Source: Niallia sp. NCCP-28 (GTDB taxonomy: Bacteria; Bacillota; Bacilli; Bacillales; Cytobacillaceae). Taken from it: 64,000 bases of DNA. The stretch lies in NCBI RefSeq assembly GCF_023168165.1, contig NZ_BQYJ01000006.1:62001-126000 (forward strand), written 5' to 3'. Positions 35,025-43,619 of this stretch are shown here, piece by piece (positions within the stretch are counted from its first letter, which is position 1; every line of letters starts with the position of its first letter). The translations under genes and the position numbers were made by a program. A model generated the notes under the pieces. It searched no databases, had not been told where the DNA came from, and saw nothing but the letters and a program-made list of their open reading frames with translations.

Positions 35025-35679
35025 GGTTTTAGTTCAATATGAGGCGGAAATTTGGCAGTCAATTGGAGAAACCATGGCAATGGTTGGCGTGTCCATTTTA
35101 GCTGCGATTGTTATCGGATTGCCTGTCGGAACCTTGCTGTTTTTTTGCAGGAAGGGCCAGTTGCTTGAGAATCCATGGGCTTTTTCGATTTTAAATTTAT
35201 TGGTCAATATTATTCGTTCTTTCCCATTTTTATTATTAGTTGTTTTTTTAATCCCATTTACAAGACTTATGCTTGGCACAGCCATTGGTACAGCAGCTGC
35301 AACAGTTCCATTATCGATTATTGCCATTGCCCATTATTCCCGATTGGTCGAGCAATCCCTATTGGACGTGCCAAGGGGTGTGATAGAGGCAGCGATTTCC
35401 ATGGGAGCTTCTGTAAAGGATGTCATGTTTAAATTTCTTTACGTGGAGGCACGCTCTGGGCTTGTCCTCGGACTAACAACATCGATTATCAGCTTTATTT
35501 CCTATTCAACGATCATGGGAGTGGTCGGAGGCGGGGGTATCGGTGACTTTGCCATCAGGTACGGCTATCAACAGTTTCAAACAGAGCTAATGATCTATAT
35601 GATTATCATTATGGTTATCCTAGTACAGCTCGTCCAATTTACCGGAACAGCTGTATCCAGAATGATTGATAAAAGATAA
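35017..35679 (+). CDS. metI: Methionine-type ABC transporter permease
   Basis: This 220-residue protein from ATG 35017 (GGGCGAGG upstream) has five helices. SIGETMAMVGVSILAAIVIGLPVGTLLF, NIIRSFPFLLLVVFLIPFTR, the EAA loop IEAAISMGASVKDVMFKFLYVEA and SYSTIMGVVGGGGIGDFAIRYGYQ match MetI closely. The overlap with metN means coupled translation. An alternative ATG at 35002 adds five residues but has a poorer ribosome site. Confidence 0.88.
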   Translation: MPEVLVQYEAEIWQSIGETMAMVGVSILAAIVIGLPVGTLLFFCRKGQLLENPWAFSILNLLVNIIRSFPFLLLVVFLIPFTRLMLGTAIGTAAATVPLSIIAIAHYSRLVEQSLLDVPRGVIEAAISMGASVKDVMFKFLYVEARSGLVLGLTTSIISFISYSTIMGVVGGGGIGDFAIRYGYQQFQTELMIYMIIIMVILVQLVQFTGTAVSRMIDKR

Positions 35680-35697
35680 ATAATGGAGGGAAACATC

Positions 35698-36525
35698 ATG
35701 AAAAAAATACTCTTTCTGATGACAGCACTTATGGTGCTCTTAGTAGGATGTGGTAAAGAGAATAAAGCAACAGAGAAAGAAAATACACAGAATCAAGAGA
35801 AGGAAGAGGTAACATTGAAAGTAGCTTCTCTTATTCCTCCAATGACGGAAATCCTTGAGCTTGTTAAACCAAAGCTAGCAGAGGATGGTATTAACCTAGA
35901 AATGGTTGTGTTAAGTGATAATGTGCAGCCTAACAGTGCACTAGCAGCAGGAGAAGTAGATGCAAACTTCTTTCAACATGTTCCATATATGGAGGAATTT
36001 AATCGAAACAATGACGCCAAGCTTGTACCGGTGACACCAATCTATTTTGCAAATTATGGTGTATATGCTAAAGAGTATGATACAATCGATCGATTGCCGG
36101 AAGGTGCTGTTATTGCTATCGCAAATGATGTTTCAAATATTGACCGATCATTGGCTTTGCTAGCGCAGCATAAAGTCATTACTTTAAAGAAAAAAACGGG
36201 TCCATACTATACAAAGGCTGATATTATCGATAATCCTAAAAACTATCAGTTCAAAGAAGTAGATTTGTTAATGCTGGCGAGAATGTATGATGATGCAGAT
36301 GCGGTTGTTATGACACCTGCTTATGCTGCACCGCTTGGTTTGACGCCAAAAAATGATGCTCTTCTCACAGAGGGGGTTGACAACGACTTTGCAATTACAT
36401 TAGTAGCACGCAAAGATAATGTTGATTCTGAGCCAATTCAAAAATTGGCCAAGGCTATGACAAGTCCAGAGGTACGTGAATTTTTAGAAAAAAATTATAG
36501 TGAAACGGCCATACCAGCATTTTAA
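35698..36525 (+). CDS. metQ: Methionine-type substrate-binding lipoprotein (NlpA family)
   Basis: It has 275 residues from ATG 35698, preceded by GGAGGG. The lipobox is MVLLVGCGKE. The mature part reads LKVASLIPPMTEILELVKPKL, ALAAGEVDANFFQHVPYMEEF and IAIANDVSNIDRSLALL, as in MetQ/NlpA. It completes the three-gene operon that ends at the terminator 36539-36584. Substrate by family: L- or D-methionine. Confidence 0.88.
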   Translation: MKKILFLMTALMVLLVGCGKENKATEKENTQNQEKEEVTLKVASLIPPMTEILELVKPKLAEDGINLEMVVLSDNVQPNSALAAGEVDANFFQHVPYMEEFNRNNDAKLVPVTPIYFANYGVYAKEYDTIDRLPEGAVIAIANDVSNIDRSLALLAQHKVITLKKKTGPYYTKADIIDNPKNYQFKEVDLLMLARMYDDADAVVMTPAYAAPLGLTPKNDALLTEGVDNDFAITLVARKDNVDSEPIQKLAKAMTSPEVREFLEKNYSETAIPAF

Positions 36526-36538
36526 TTTTTATACAAAG

Positions 36539-36584
36539 AAAGGGCTATTCGAGTTGATTTTTCAACAAGAATAGCCTTTTTTTT
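36539..36584 (+). terminator. Terminator of the metNIQ-type operon
   Basis: AAAGGGCTATTC pairs with GAATAGCCTTT and a run of T follows. Bases 36585-36938 hold no gene; the short frame at 36799 lacks a ribosome site. Confidence 0.85.
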
Positions 36585-36938
36585 ATTAGTCTATTTTCGT
36601 CTTAACTGGTGACGAATCCCTTAGCTTGGCCCGTATATGATCAGCCAATTTTAAAGGGGATTCGGAATATGTAGTATAATTTTTTAAAATGTTAAATGGC
36701 AATTGATAATTAAAGCGGATTATTTAATGGAAATAATAGATGGAATAATAGTAGTAAGTAAACTAGCATAGTCTAACGAACAAAATGATCCGAAAAATAT
36801 GCCTCCATTCATGGCAAAAGTGTCGTATTTTAAAACTATACTCCTTATTATGATACTTACACTGCACGGGGTATGCGGATTAGTGAATGGAAGACACCTT
36901 CTATTCTATTACAATCAACGTTCAACTTCGCAAATGGA

Positions 36939-37649
36939 TTATATTTCCTGTCCTTCTTTGTTTGACACAACATCCAATAAATTGTGCAAATAGGCAATGC
37001 CTTTTACTTGCTCCACTAGTGCATAATCAATGTATTGAAGAGACTTAAGAGCCATTTCTTTAGCCTGAGTAACGTTATTCTTATCCAAATCTGATAAGAC
37101 CTCACGAACAATATCTAAGGAGTAAACAACTCTTTGAACAGTTCGAATGATAAGTACCTTTCGAATATCAGATGGGCTATATATACGGAAACCACTCTCT
37201 TGGTGACGTTCAGGCTTTATTAACCCTTCCTTTTCCCAATGCCGAATCGCAGAAGTAGACACATTCGCTTCTTGAGCTACATCTCCAATCGTAAACGAAT
37301 TTTTATGACGATAATTTGGAATAGGGGTTAACTCTTTTAAATCAAGCATATCCACTGTTCTTTGTACAGTTTCCTTTTCCGTATGAAGGTCAACTTGTGC
37401 CTTGTTAATTAACCATAAGGCATCAAGTATTTTTCTATTGAGGATGAGGGGCATGACCTTTCGAACCAAATCCATGCCAAAACCAGCATTCAATGAACGT
37501 ATACACTGAAAATATGCTTCATGTACTTTTGTATAGATGCGGTAACCATTTTTTGCTCTCTCAACTTTAGGAATAAGTCCCCAAGATTCATAATGCCTTA
37601 ATGCACTTGTACTTATATTTAAGTTTCTTGCAATCTCAATACCTTTCAT
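36939..37649 (-). CDS. MerR-type regulator with two DNA-binding domains
   Basis: It has 236 residues from ATG 37649 (GGAG seven bases upstream). A first MerR winged helix, IEIARNLNISTSALRHYESWGLIP, is followed by a second one about 120 residues later, FTIGDVAQEANVSTSAIRHWEKEGLI. Each is followed by its own RIYT or RIYS wing (GYRIYTKVHEAY, GFRIYSPSDIRK). One MerR domain per chain plus dimerisation is the norm, so this protein either carries four reading heads as a dimer or acts as a pseudo-dimer. No metal-binding cysteines are seen. The target is unknown. Confidence 0.82.
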   Translation of the reverse strand: MKGIEIARNLNISTSALRHYESWGLIPKVERAKNGYRIYTKVHEAYFQCIRSLNAGFGMDLVRKVMPLILNRKILDALWLINKAQVDLHTEKETVQRTVDMLDLKELTPIPNYRHKNSFTIGDVAQEANVSTSAIRHWEKEGLIKPERHQESGFRIYSPSDIRKVLIIRTVQRVVYSLDIVREVLSDLDKNNVTQAKEMALKSLQYIDYALVEQVKGIAYLHNLLDVVSNKEGQEI

Positions 37650-37836
37650 CACCAATCTCCTTCTGTATCCTTACAAAACATAGTTAAAGTAGATGACGGG
37701 TTTTTTTACTAGAATCAATAATATTAGTATATATAATAGCATAACATTATCATTTGCACGAATATTGTACTATTAAATATGTAAGGTGAATGTTTGAAGT
37801 TCTCCGATCAAATTTTAATAAAAGGAGAGAGATGAA

Positions 37837-38253
37837 ATGAATAATCTTGAAGTGAAACAAACGCTTGTTCCTTATTTCATGGTACTAAGTGCACCGCAAT
37901 TTATTGAATTTACTCAGAAGGTTTTTCAGGCTGATGTAGTAACTATTCATAAGTTAGAAGGTACAGAGGGGGTAGTTCATGCAGAAATGAAAATAGGAGA
38001 TAGTATCATTTATTTTGCGGATACATCTTATGATGGAAGCTGCGGTCCAGGTGTATGCGGGGATTTAAAGAATGATGGTCTAGTTCCAATACAAATGTTT
38101 ATTTATGTCGAAAACGTTAAAGAAACATATGAAAAAGCGACAGAAGCAGGGGCGACTTCTATTATGGAAGTTATAGAAGAAGAAAACGGCGGGCACATGG
38201 CAGGTTTCGTGGATCCATTTAGTAATTTATGGTGGGTTAAATCTCTAAAATAG
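37837..38253 (+). CDS. VOC family protein, PhnB-like
   Basis: This 138-residue protein of the vicinal-oxygen-chelate/glyoxalase fold has paired beta-alpha-beta-beta-beta units: LVPYFMVLSAPQFIEFTQKVFQADV, VVHAEMKIGDSIIYFAD, and GGHMAGFVDPFSNLWWV. It resembles PhnB-type proteins used in resistance or small-molecule chemistry. The start follows AAAAGGAGAGAG. It is monocistronic and opposite the tandem-MerR gene, which could regulate it. Confidence 0.82.
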   Translation: MNNLEVKQTLVPYFMVLSAPQFIEFTQKVFQADVVTIHKLEGTEGVVHAEMKIGDSIIYFADTSYDGSCGPGVCGDLKNDGLVPIQMFIYVENVKETYEKATEAGATSIMEVIEEENGGHMAGFVDPFSNLWWVKSLK

Positions 38254-38329
38254 TAAATCAATAATAAATGTAATCGTGTGCACTAGTTAATAATGTTTTT
38301 GCTCTGACAGCGAATGTAATTTTTTTGTT

Positions 38330-38370
38330 CAATCAGGATTTTCTTCTCTAAATGAAGAAAACCCTGATTG
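38330..38370 (-). terminator. Hairpin, terminator-like on the minus strand
   Basis: CAATCAGG and CCTGATTG with an inner TTTTCTTC/GAAGAAAA pairing; the T-run lies on the left, so it would stop minus-strand transcription from the remnant at 38420-38656. It resembles the hairpin at 12618-12653. Confidence 0.6.
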
Positions 38371-38419
38371 AGCAAATACAAAAAATGGTTAAATTCCTCT
38401 GCTGTCGCTTTTGCTTATT

Positions 38420-38656
38420 TTAAACTTCTCCTTTCATTACAAAAAACGAGCCGGGACTTGTTCCAGCTAGTTTAGATTTTTGCCTAGCAAACTTAACTTT
38501 CCTATCTAATTCCTTTTGTACCTCTATCCCCTCAGAAAGCTTAAAACCAACGGCTCGCTTCTTAGGGTCATCAACCGTATACATGATGTTGACCGCAAGA
38601 CCATCCTCCTAAAAAAGATAGGCAAATTTGATATTTTCCACTTGAAAATGCGACAT
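38420..38656 (-). pseudogene. Small unidentified gene interrupted by an in-frame amber codon
   Basis: From ATG 38656 the minus strand reads MSHFQVENIKFAYLF, a TAG at 38611-38609, then in the same frame EDGLAVNIMYTVDDPKKR, AVGFKLSEGIEVQKELD and LAGTSPGSFFVMKGEV to a TAA at 38420. Only that stop breaks a well-formed protein of about 78 residues. A terminator follows. I do not recognise the family. It is either a young pseudogene or a sequence error. No gene lies in 38657-38835. Confidence 0.45.
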
Positions 38657-38835
38657 TTCTAAAGGGGTGGAAATTCTCCTAACTCTTTTGTGTATCAGCT
38701 AGGATTTTGCAGGGCTTTATTGATAGGGATATGCATCTAAATATCTCGCTATTAATTGTGTCAAAAGCCTTAGAAACCAAATGGATCCCAGAACGTATAG
38801 AAAATAATGGTATTTTTCTAGAAGGAGGATAAGGG

Positions 38836-40230
38836 ATGAATTTTTTTAAAAGGGGCGCAATACTAGTGTGCGTTCTATCCTTAGTAGTAATTGGAGCGTG
38901 TGCGAAGGATCAAACGCAAACGGAGGATACAAAGTCCGCTAAAATAACGACAACCGAGGAAGCAGTGGAGGCAAGGATTCCGCCTGCTGCAAAAACAGTG
39001 GAAGAAATGGTTGACCAAAAAGCTGGCGTGTTGGTCGAAACGCATATGGACCAGCAGTTGGAAACGCTGGGAGGATGGGACAGTCAACAATACCGGGATT
39101 TTCTAGAGCAAACGTTCAATCCCCTTGCCGAGAAGGAACTCAAAACTTATTTTACCCAACATAAAAACCTAAGCGGTGAACAGGTATATGATTTTCTTGT
39201 TTATATGCTTAGTTCAGGAAACTATAAAAGCTATTATGAGCAATTAGTTGCATATGATCATGGGTTCGTGATGCCGGAATTGCCGAATGGTGAGGATGAG
39301 GTAACCACAAAACAAAAGAAAATGAATGTTTTGGTGTTACTGGATGCAAGCGGCAGTATGAAAGGGGAAATAGCCGGCCAAACGAAAATGAAGCTAGCGA
39401 AAGCAGCGATTGCCAGATTCATAGAACAAATTCCCGGTGACGCCCATGTCGCATTGATTGCATATGGACATGTTGGATCATCAGCCGATTCGGATAAGAT
39501 AACATCCTGTTCGTCTGTGGAATCGGTGTATCCGCTATCAGTCTATCAAGCTGAAAACTTCACAAACTCGTTAAATTCTTTCCATGCGAGCGGCTGGACC
39601 CCATTAGCTGGGGCGATCAATAAAGCGAGAGAAATTCTGCAAGCCTATCCTTCAGACGACTACTCGAATCTGGTTTATATGGTGAGTGACGGAGTGGAAA
39701 CATGTGATGGAGACCCCGTCGCGGCAGCTCAACAGCTTCAAAGTCAAAGTATTAAAGCAAAGGTCAATATTATTGGGTTCAATGTAGATAACGAAGGGCA
39801 GCAGCAACTAAAACAAGTGGCCGATTCTGGCGGGGGAGAGTATGTGACGGTAGAGGATCCTGCTGAGCTCGGAGTTCAAATTACGAAAAAATGGCAGCCT
39901 ACGATTGGGGAGCTTGTTTGGACACAAGGGGTGACGATGCAGCAAATGACCAAGGCAATGGAGCGAATGAATCAGATTTATAATCCCTTATATACTGCCT
40001 CCGATGCAGAATTGAATCGCATCAAACATGCCGCCTATTTTTTGCATAAGGAGAATTTGATTACCGATCATGTGGAGAAACAAGTCCTGGAATTGGCTGA
40101 GTCCCTGCATGATTTACGTAATAAGCACTTCAAAGCAATAAATGAGACCAAGGTGTCGGAAAGAGAGCAAGCGGCGAAGGAAATTAATGCTAAAGTCGAA
40201 GAATGGCGTCAGCAATGGAAAAATGAGTAA
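38836..40230 (+). CDS. VWA-domain lipoprotein
   Basis: This 464-residue protein has a lipobox (VVIGACAKD), a helical region, then a von Willebrand A domain from about residue 160 with a full MIDAS: LVLLDASGSMKGE (Asp 170), SGWTPLAGAI and YMVSDGVETCDGD. A C-terminal helical region follows. VWA lipoproteins bind partners through a metal ion at the cell surface. ATG 38836 follows AGAAGGAGG. GC content is somewhat above that of the neighbours. It is followed by a membrane protein gene on the same strand. The role is unknown. Confidence 0.85.
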   Translation: MNFFKRGAILVCVLSLVVIGACAKDQTQTEDTKSAKITTTEEAVEARIPPAAKTVEEMVDQKAGVLVETHMDQQLETLGGWDSQQYRDFLEQTFNPLAEKELKTYFTQHKNLSGEQVYDFLVYMLSSGNYKSYYEQLVAYDHGFVMPELPNGEDEVTTKQKKMNVLVLLDASGSMKGEIAGQTKMKLAKAAIARFIEQIPGDAHVALIAYGHVGSSADSDKITSCSSVESVYPLSVYQAENFTNSLNSFHASGWTPLAGAINKAREILQAYPSDDYSNLVYMVSDGVETCDGDPVAAAQQLQSQSIKAKVNIIGFNVDNEGQQQLKQVADSGGGEYVTVEDPAELGVQITKKWQPTIGELVWTQGVTMQQMTKAMERMNQIYNPLYTASDAELNRIKHAAYFLHKENLITDHVEKQVLELAESLHDLRNKHFKAINETKVSEREQAAKEINAKVEEWRQQWKNE

Positions 40231-40365
40231 AGGAAAATTTTCATCGTTCAAGGGGAGAAGGCAAGGTCAGCCTTTTTCGCCAGCTGGATCGCTGTTCAGC
40301 CTGAATATGATATCTTTTTGTTCATCATAAATTTCGAAACTACTTTTAGAAGAAGGGAGCAGCAA

Positions 40366-40971
40366 ATGACCATAAAGCTAGAGCAGAAAAAGAAGTCAAA
40401 TCGACGTATTTGTCTAGGTAAAAATAGGAGGGAAACCCTTGCTGGCGTATTCGTATTCATCGGCATGTGTTTTTTAATTGTAACGCTCATTTTGTGGGGC
40501 ATATCTGAGTTAGCCGAAGAAAATTTCATTATATCGGAAATGATTGGTGCTTACAGTTCTGCAAGCATGTGTCTCTGCTTTGGTCTTGTTTTTATCGGAT
40601 TAATTATCGGTACAAGAAACTGGTTGGCAAGGATTTTTTGTTTATTCATTGCAGCTGTGATGCTAACAACAAGCTATTCCTTTATGGAATCTTCCATACT
40701 ACTCTATAAAGATAAAGAAGCTTTTGAAAATAAGCAGTATGAAAAGTTGGTTGCGATCCCAATCGGGGTGGAGTTCGATGACCCTGACTACGGCACCCAA
40801 TTTCTAATGGAATTGGAATTTAACGATCTTGCCATCGACGTCTATAGCCTAAACATTTCAAGAAGCTATTACCAAGCAAACTTATCCGGAAAACCTCTAG
40901 AGATTGCCTATCTCCCGAACAGTCACTTTGCGGTTAGTATGAAGGAATATCTTGGGGAAACAGGGGAATAA
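40366..40971 (+). CDS. Membrane protein of unknown function
   Basis: It has 201 residues from ATG 40366, after GAAGGGAGCAGC. A basic N-terminus (KLEQKKKSNRRICLGKNRRE) precedes three hydrophobic helices (VFVFIGMCFLIVTLILWG, ASMCLCFGLVFIGLIIG, IFCLFIAAVMLTTSY) and a C-terminal extracellular domain of about 90 residues. No family is recognised. It lies 135 bases after the VWA lipoprotein; a weak GGC...GCC hairpin with TTTTT near 40258-40280 separates them. Confidence 0.6.
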   Translation: MTIKLEQKKKSNRRICLGKNRRETLAGVFVFIGMCFLIVTLILWGISELAEENFIISEMIGAYSSASMCLCFGLVFIGLIIGTRNWLARIFCLFIAAVMLTTSYSFMESSILLYKDKEAFENKQYEKLVAIPIGVEFDDPDYGTQFLMELEFNDLAIDVYSLNISRSYYQANLSGKPLEIAYLPNSHFAVSMKEYLGETGE

Positions 40972-41091
40972 GTTTAAATTCCATTTTTATAATTGAAGTG
41001 TTCTATCAAGGTAATTTGATTGCCACTCAATTAACCAATTAATTAATGGTCAATCATGTTAATCAATCCGTTGATGACTTAAGTTATAACG

Positions 41092-41140
41092 AAAACCTCA
41101 TTTAATTATAGCGCGACGAACCTTATGATAAATAAAAGAA
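41092..41140. repeat. Dispersed repeat R3, copy 2
   Basis: AAAACCTCAT, spacer, GAACCTTATGATAAATAAAAGAAGCTTT. It shares both conserved blocks with 200-254 but the closing arm is degraded. Confidence 0.45.
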
Positions 41141-41190
41141 GCTTTACAAAAAAATTGGAATTTCCCTTCCCTCTAACTGTGGATTTAAAA

Positions 41191-41310
41191 TAAAGTCCGA
41201 TATTTTATAAAAAAGTCTGATCATTTATAATAAAGATTGATAATTTGTAAAATAGTTTGATAAAAAGATTTGCTTTGTAAAGTATTACTTTGTTCTGCAA
41301 ACGGGCCATA
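41191..41310. repeat. Dispersed repeat R1, copy 3
   Basis: TAAAGTCCGATATTTTATAA, AAAAGTCTGATCATTTATAA, TAAAGATTGATAATTTGTAA and AATAGTTTGATAAAAAGATT are four exact 20-base steps. Then comes TTGTTCTGCAAACGGGCC, also seen after copy 4. No gene lies in 40972-41358. Confidence 0.75.
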
Positions 41311-41358
41311 TTGTTGTATTTGTAAATGAAAAAATATAAACCAAAAGGATGATTATTT

Positions 41359-41589
41359 ATGCTATGGATTGCAACACAAGATGATAAAAGTTTGATAAAC
41401 GCAAAAGAAATTACAGTAGACGGAAAGAAAATAGAAGGGATAATCAGTAGTGCTGCTATGGATCGCTGGAGTAAGGTTTTAGGTAAGTATGAATCAAACG
41501 AAAGAGCATTAGAAATTCTTAATGAAATTTTTACGAGAATTGAAGAAAGCAGTGGTTTTTCTGTGACATACACTATGCCTAAAAAGTAA
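41359..41589 (+). CDS. Small conserved-looking cytoplasmic protein of unknown function
   Basis: This 76-residue protein reads MLWIATQDDKSLINAKEITV, then GKKIEGIISS, RWSKVLGKYESNERALEILNEIFTRIEESSG and FSVTYTMPKK. Balanced alpha/beta composition and a weak ribosome site (AAAAGGATG) support a real gene. Similar short proteins occur in Firmicutes, often near mobile elements, from memory. A strong terminator follows at 41687-41729. Confidence 0.6.
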   Translation: MLWIATQDDKSLINAKEITVDGKKIEGIISSAAMDRWSKVLGKYESNERALEILNEIFTRIEESSGFSVTYTMPKK

Positions 41590-41686
41590 GTATTGACTTG
41601 TTCAAGAATAGGGCGCGATTGTGAAGCAACATAGATTGGAAATGATCAAACCTTTTTATAAAAGAATGTGCCAATTAAAAATGATA

Positions 41687-41729
41687 AGGGCGTGTTTTGA
41701 TCAATCTTTTTTCAAAACACGCTCTTTTC
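41687..41729 (+). terminator. Terminator after the 41359 gene
   Basis: GGGCGTGTTTTGA pairs with TCAAAACACGCTC, and TTTT follows. Confidence 0.75.
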
Positions 41730-41822
41730 TATGTTCGTTTATCAGGGTTACTAGCATTAATTTGATCAAGCTTTATTTTAAAGCAACACTAACTTTTTAA
41801 TATAGGGAGCTGGTTTTCATAT

Positions 41823-41873
41823 AGTTATAAAATAATCCCCGTCTGTCAACCAGATGGGGATTATTTTATAACT
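41823..41873. terminator. Very long perfect hairpin
   Basis: AGTTATAAAATAATCCCC and its exact complement GGGGATTATTTTATAACT form an 18-bp stem with a 15-base loop. A/T runs on both sides would allow termination in both directions. It lies just after the 3' end of the minus-strand TetR remnant. Confidence 0.75.
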
Positions 41874-41909
41874 AAGACCATGTTTCTGTATGTTCAGCCT
41901 TTTGTTATT

Positions 41910-42335
41910 CTAGCCCTCCACATTATTGCATTTTGCCATAGCTGGCAGCATAACATGATCCACTAACTGTTCGATAAATAGGTCATCCACCTTGTCCTTC
42001 ATAAACACAATATGGTAACGCAATACTTCAAAAGGCAGCAGCTTTACTAAGTCACTAACTTCATGCTTGATTTCCCCGCGTATGATGGCCCTTTCGATAA
42101 TTTTTCCAATAACTAGCAAGTTTGAGACAGTCCCTTTTTCTGATAAATGGGCAATTTCTGGATTCTCGATCATTTCGTTTAAAAAGCCTTTCAAAAATTC
42201 AGATGAAAAGGTTTGAGAGTTTTTAACGAAATGTTGGCATAGCGCTATTAAATCCCCACGAAGGCTGCCTGTGTCATAGCTGGCATCTCCAATGCTTCCC
42301 TTCCCATCCATACGGGTCATATGCTTAAAGATCAA
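41910..42335 (-). pseudogene. TetR-family regulator lacking its DNA-binding domain
   Basis: About 120 residues match the ligand-binding half of TetR proteins of the TetR_C_11-like group: DTGSLRGDLIALCQHF, EFLKGFLNEMIENPEIA, LVIGKIIERAIIRGEI and LLPFEVLRYHIVF. The N-terminal helix-turn-helix of about 60 residues is absent. Upstream bases 42336-42400 are non-coding and start with a perfect palindrome. The gene was probably cut by a deletion that left its C-terminal half beside the operator region. Confidence 0.65.
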
Positions 42336-42353
42336 AGGGAGTAGGATTTTGTT

Positions 42354-42387
42354 CTAATAAATGATGTTGCTGTACATCATTTATTAG
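42354..42387. promoter_or_regulatory. Perfect 14-bp-arm palindrome, candidate operator or hairpin
   Basis: CTAATAAATGATGT and ACATCATTTATTAG flank 6 bases. It lies 19 bases before the -35 box of the sugar-acid operon and beside the truncated TetR gene. ATAACGTTAT at about 42395 is a further small palindrome. Confidence 0.6.
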
Positions 42388-42405
42388 AAACATTATAACG
42401 TTATA

Positions 42406-42434
42406 TTGACTAAACAGAAAATAAGTGTTAATCT
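42406..42434 (+). promoter_or_regulatory. SigA promoter of the sugar-acid operon
   Basis: TTGACT, a 17-base spacer, TAATCT: the same boxes and spacing as the tau promoter at 24142. About 80 bases of leader precede the first gene. Confidence 0.75.
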
Positions 42435-42515
42435 AGTTTTGTAAAGGGGAATGTAACCGCGTACAAGTACTATTGCACTTATATTGCTTAAGGCTTATCA
42501 AAAGGGATGATTGAA

Positions 42516-43619
42516 ATGACCACCAGATTTGTTCTGCAGAATGTAAAAATGATAGATGGGAAAGCTGCAGATATTGTTGTAGAAAATAGAAAAATTGCTG
42601 GGATTTTTCCGCCAGGTACTGGGGTTGGAGGGAAAATAATTAATTTTAAAAATAAAGTTTATGTTTCTAGTGGATGGATTGATATGCATGTACATGCCTT
42701 TCCAGAATTTGATCCATATGGAGATGATATGGATGAGATAGGCTATAAAACAGGGGTAACAACCATTATTGATGCTGGAAGTACGGGGGCCGATCGAGTA
42801 TGCGACTTGGCTATCCATACTAAAAGGTCTAAAACAAATGTATTCGCTTTCTTAAATGTTTCAAGAATTGGATTAAAGCAAATCGATGAATTATCCAACC
42901 TGTCTTGGTTAGATGAAGAAGAATTAAAAAAAGCAGTAATGGAAAATAAAGATTTTATCATTGGCCTTAAAGCAAGGATTAGTAAAAGCGTGGTTGGTTC
43001 TAATGGGATAGAACCATTAAAAATAGCCCGAAAATTTTCTGAGAGCACCGCTTTACCTTTAATGGTTCATATTGGATCAGGTCCTCCAAATATTAATGAT
43101 GTTTTGGATGTATTAGAGGAAAATGATATTATTACCCACTATTTAAATGGAAAATCCAATAATTTATTTGACAAGAGTGGAAAGCCTCTCCCTAACTTCC
43201 TAGATGCAATCAAACGTGGGGTTCATTTAGATGTGGGCCATGGCAATGCAAGTTTTTCTTTCAAGACCGCAGAACAAGCGAAAGAATCCGGTATAAGGTT
43301 TAATACGATCAGTACAGATATTTATCGGAAAAACCGGCTGTATGGACCTGTTTACAGTATGGCAAATGTTCTAACTAAATTTTTGTATTTGGGTTATTCC
43401 CTAAAAGAGGTTATTGAAGCTGTTACTGTCAATGCAGCGAGTTGGTTAAATAAACCTGCACTCGGACGGATTTCAGCGGGAGATCTAGCAAATCTAACAT
43501 TATTTTCAGTGGAGGATGAAGCGATTGATTTATTGGATTCTGAAGGGGAAAAGCGAAAAGCAGATCAAAGGATTGTCGTAAAAGGAGTGGTTATTAATGG
43601 AGAATACATTGAATGCTAG
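42516..43619 (+). CDS. Amidohydrolase/deacetylase family metallohydrolase
   Basis: It has 367 residues from ATG 42516, after AAAGGGATG. The amidohydrolase metal site reads WIDMHVHAFPEFDPYGD, with LMVHIGSGPP, HLDVGHGNASFSF and the closing STDIYRKNR in place of the usual Asp motif. This subgroup is encoded next to DgaE/DgaF-like genes and is thought to remove an acyl group from an amino sugar acid. It overlaps the next gene by 23 bases. Proposed reaction here: N-acetyl-D-glucosaminate to D-glucosaminate (inference). Confidence 0.82.
   Translation: MTTRFVLQNVKMIDGKAADIVVENRKIAGIFPPGTGVGGKIINFKNKVYVSSGWIDMHVHAFPEFDPYGDDMDEIGYKTGVTTIIDAGSTGADRVCDLAIHTKRSKTNVFAFLNVSRIGLKQIDELSNLSWLDEEELKKAVMENKDFIIGLKARISKSVVGSNGIEPLKIARKFSESTALPLMVHIGSGPPNINDVLDVLEENDIITHYLNGKSNNLFDKSGKPLPNFLDAIKRGVHLDVGHGNASFSFKTAEQAKESGIRFNTISTDIYRKNRLYGPVYSMANVLTKFLYLGYSLKEVIEAVTVNAASWLNKPALGRISAGDLANLTLFSVEDEAIDLLDSEGEKRKADQRIVVKGVVINGEYIEC

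Noticed and set aside
36799..36993. Plus-strand frame of 64 codons
   Set aside because: No ribosome site, no similarity, and it runs into the 3' end of the tandem-MerR gene.
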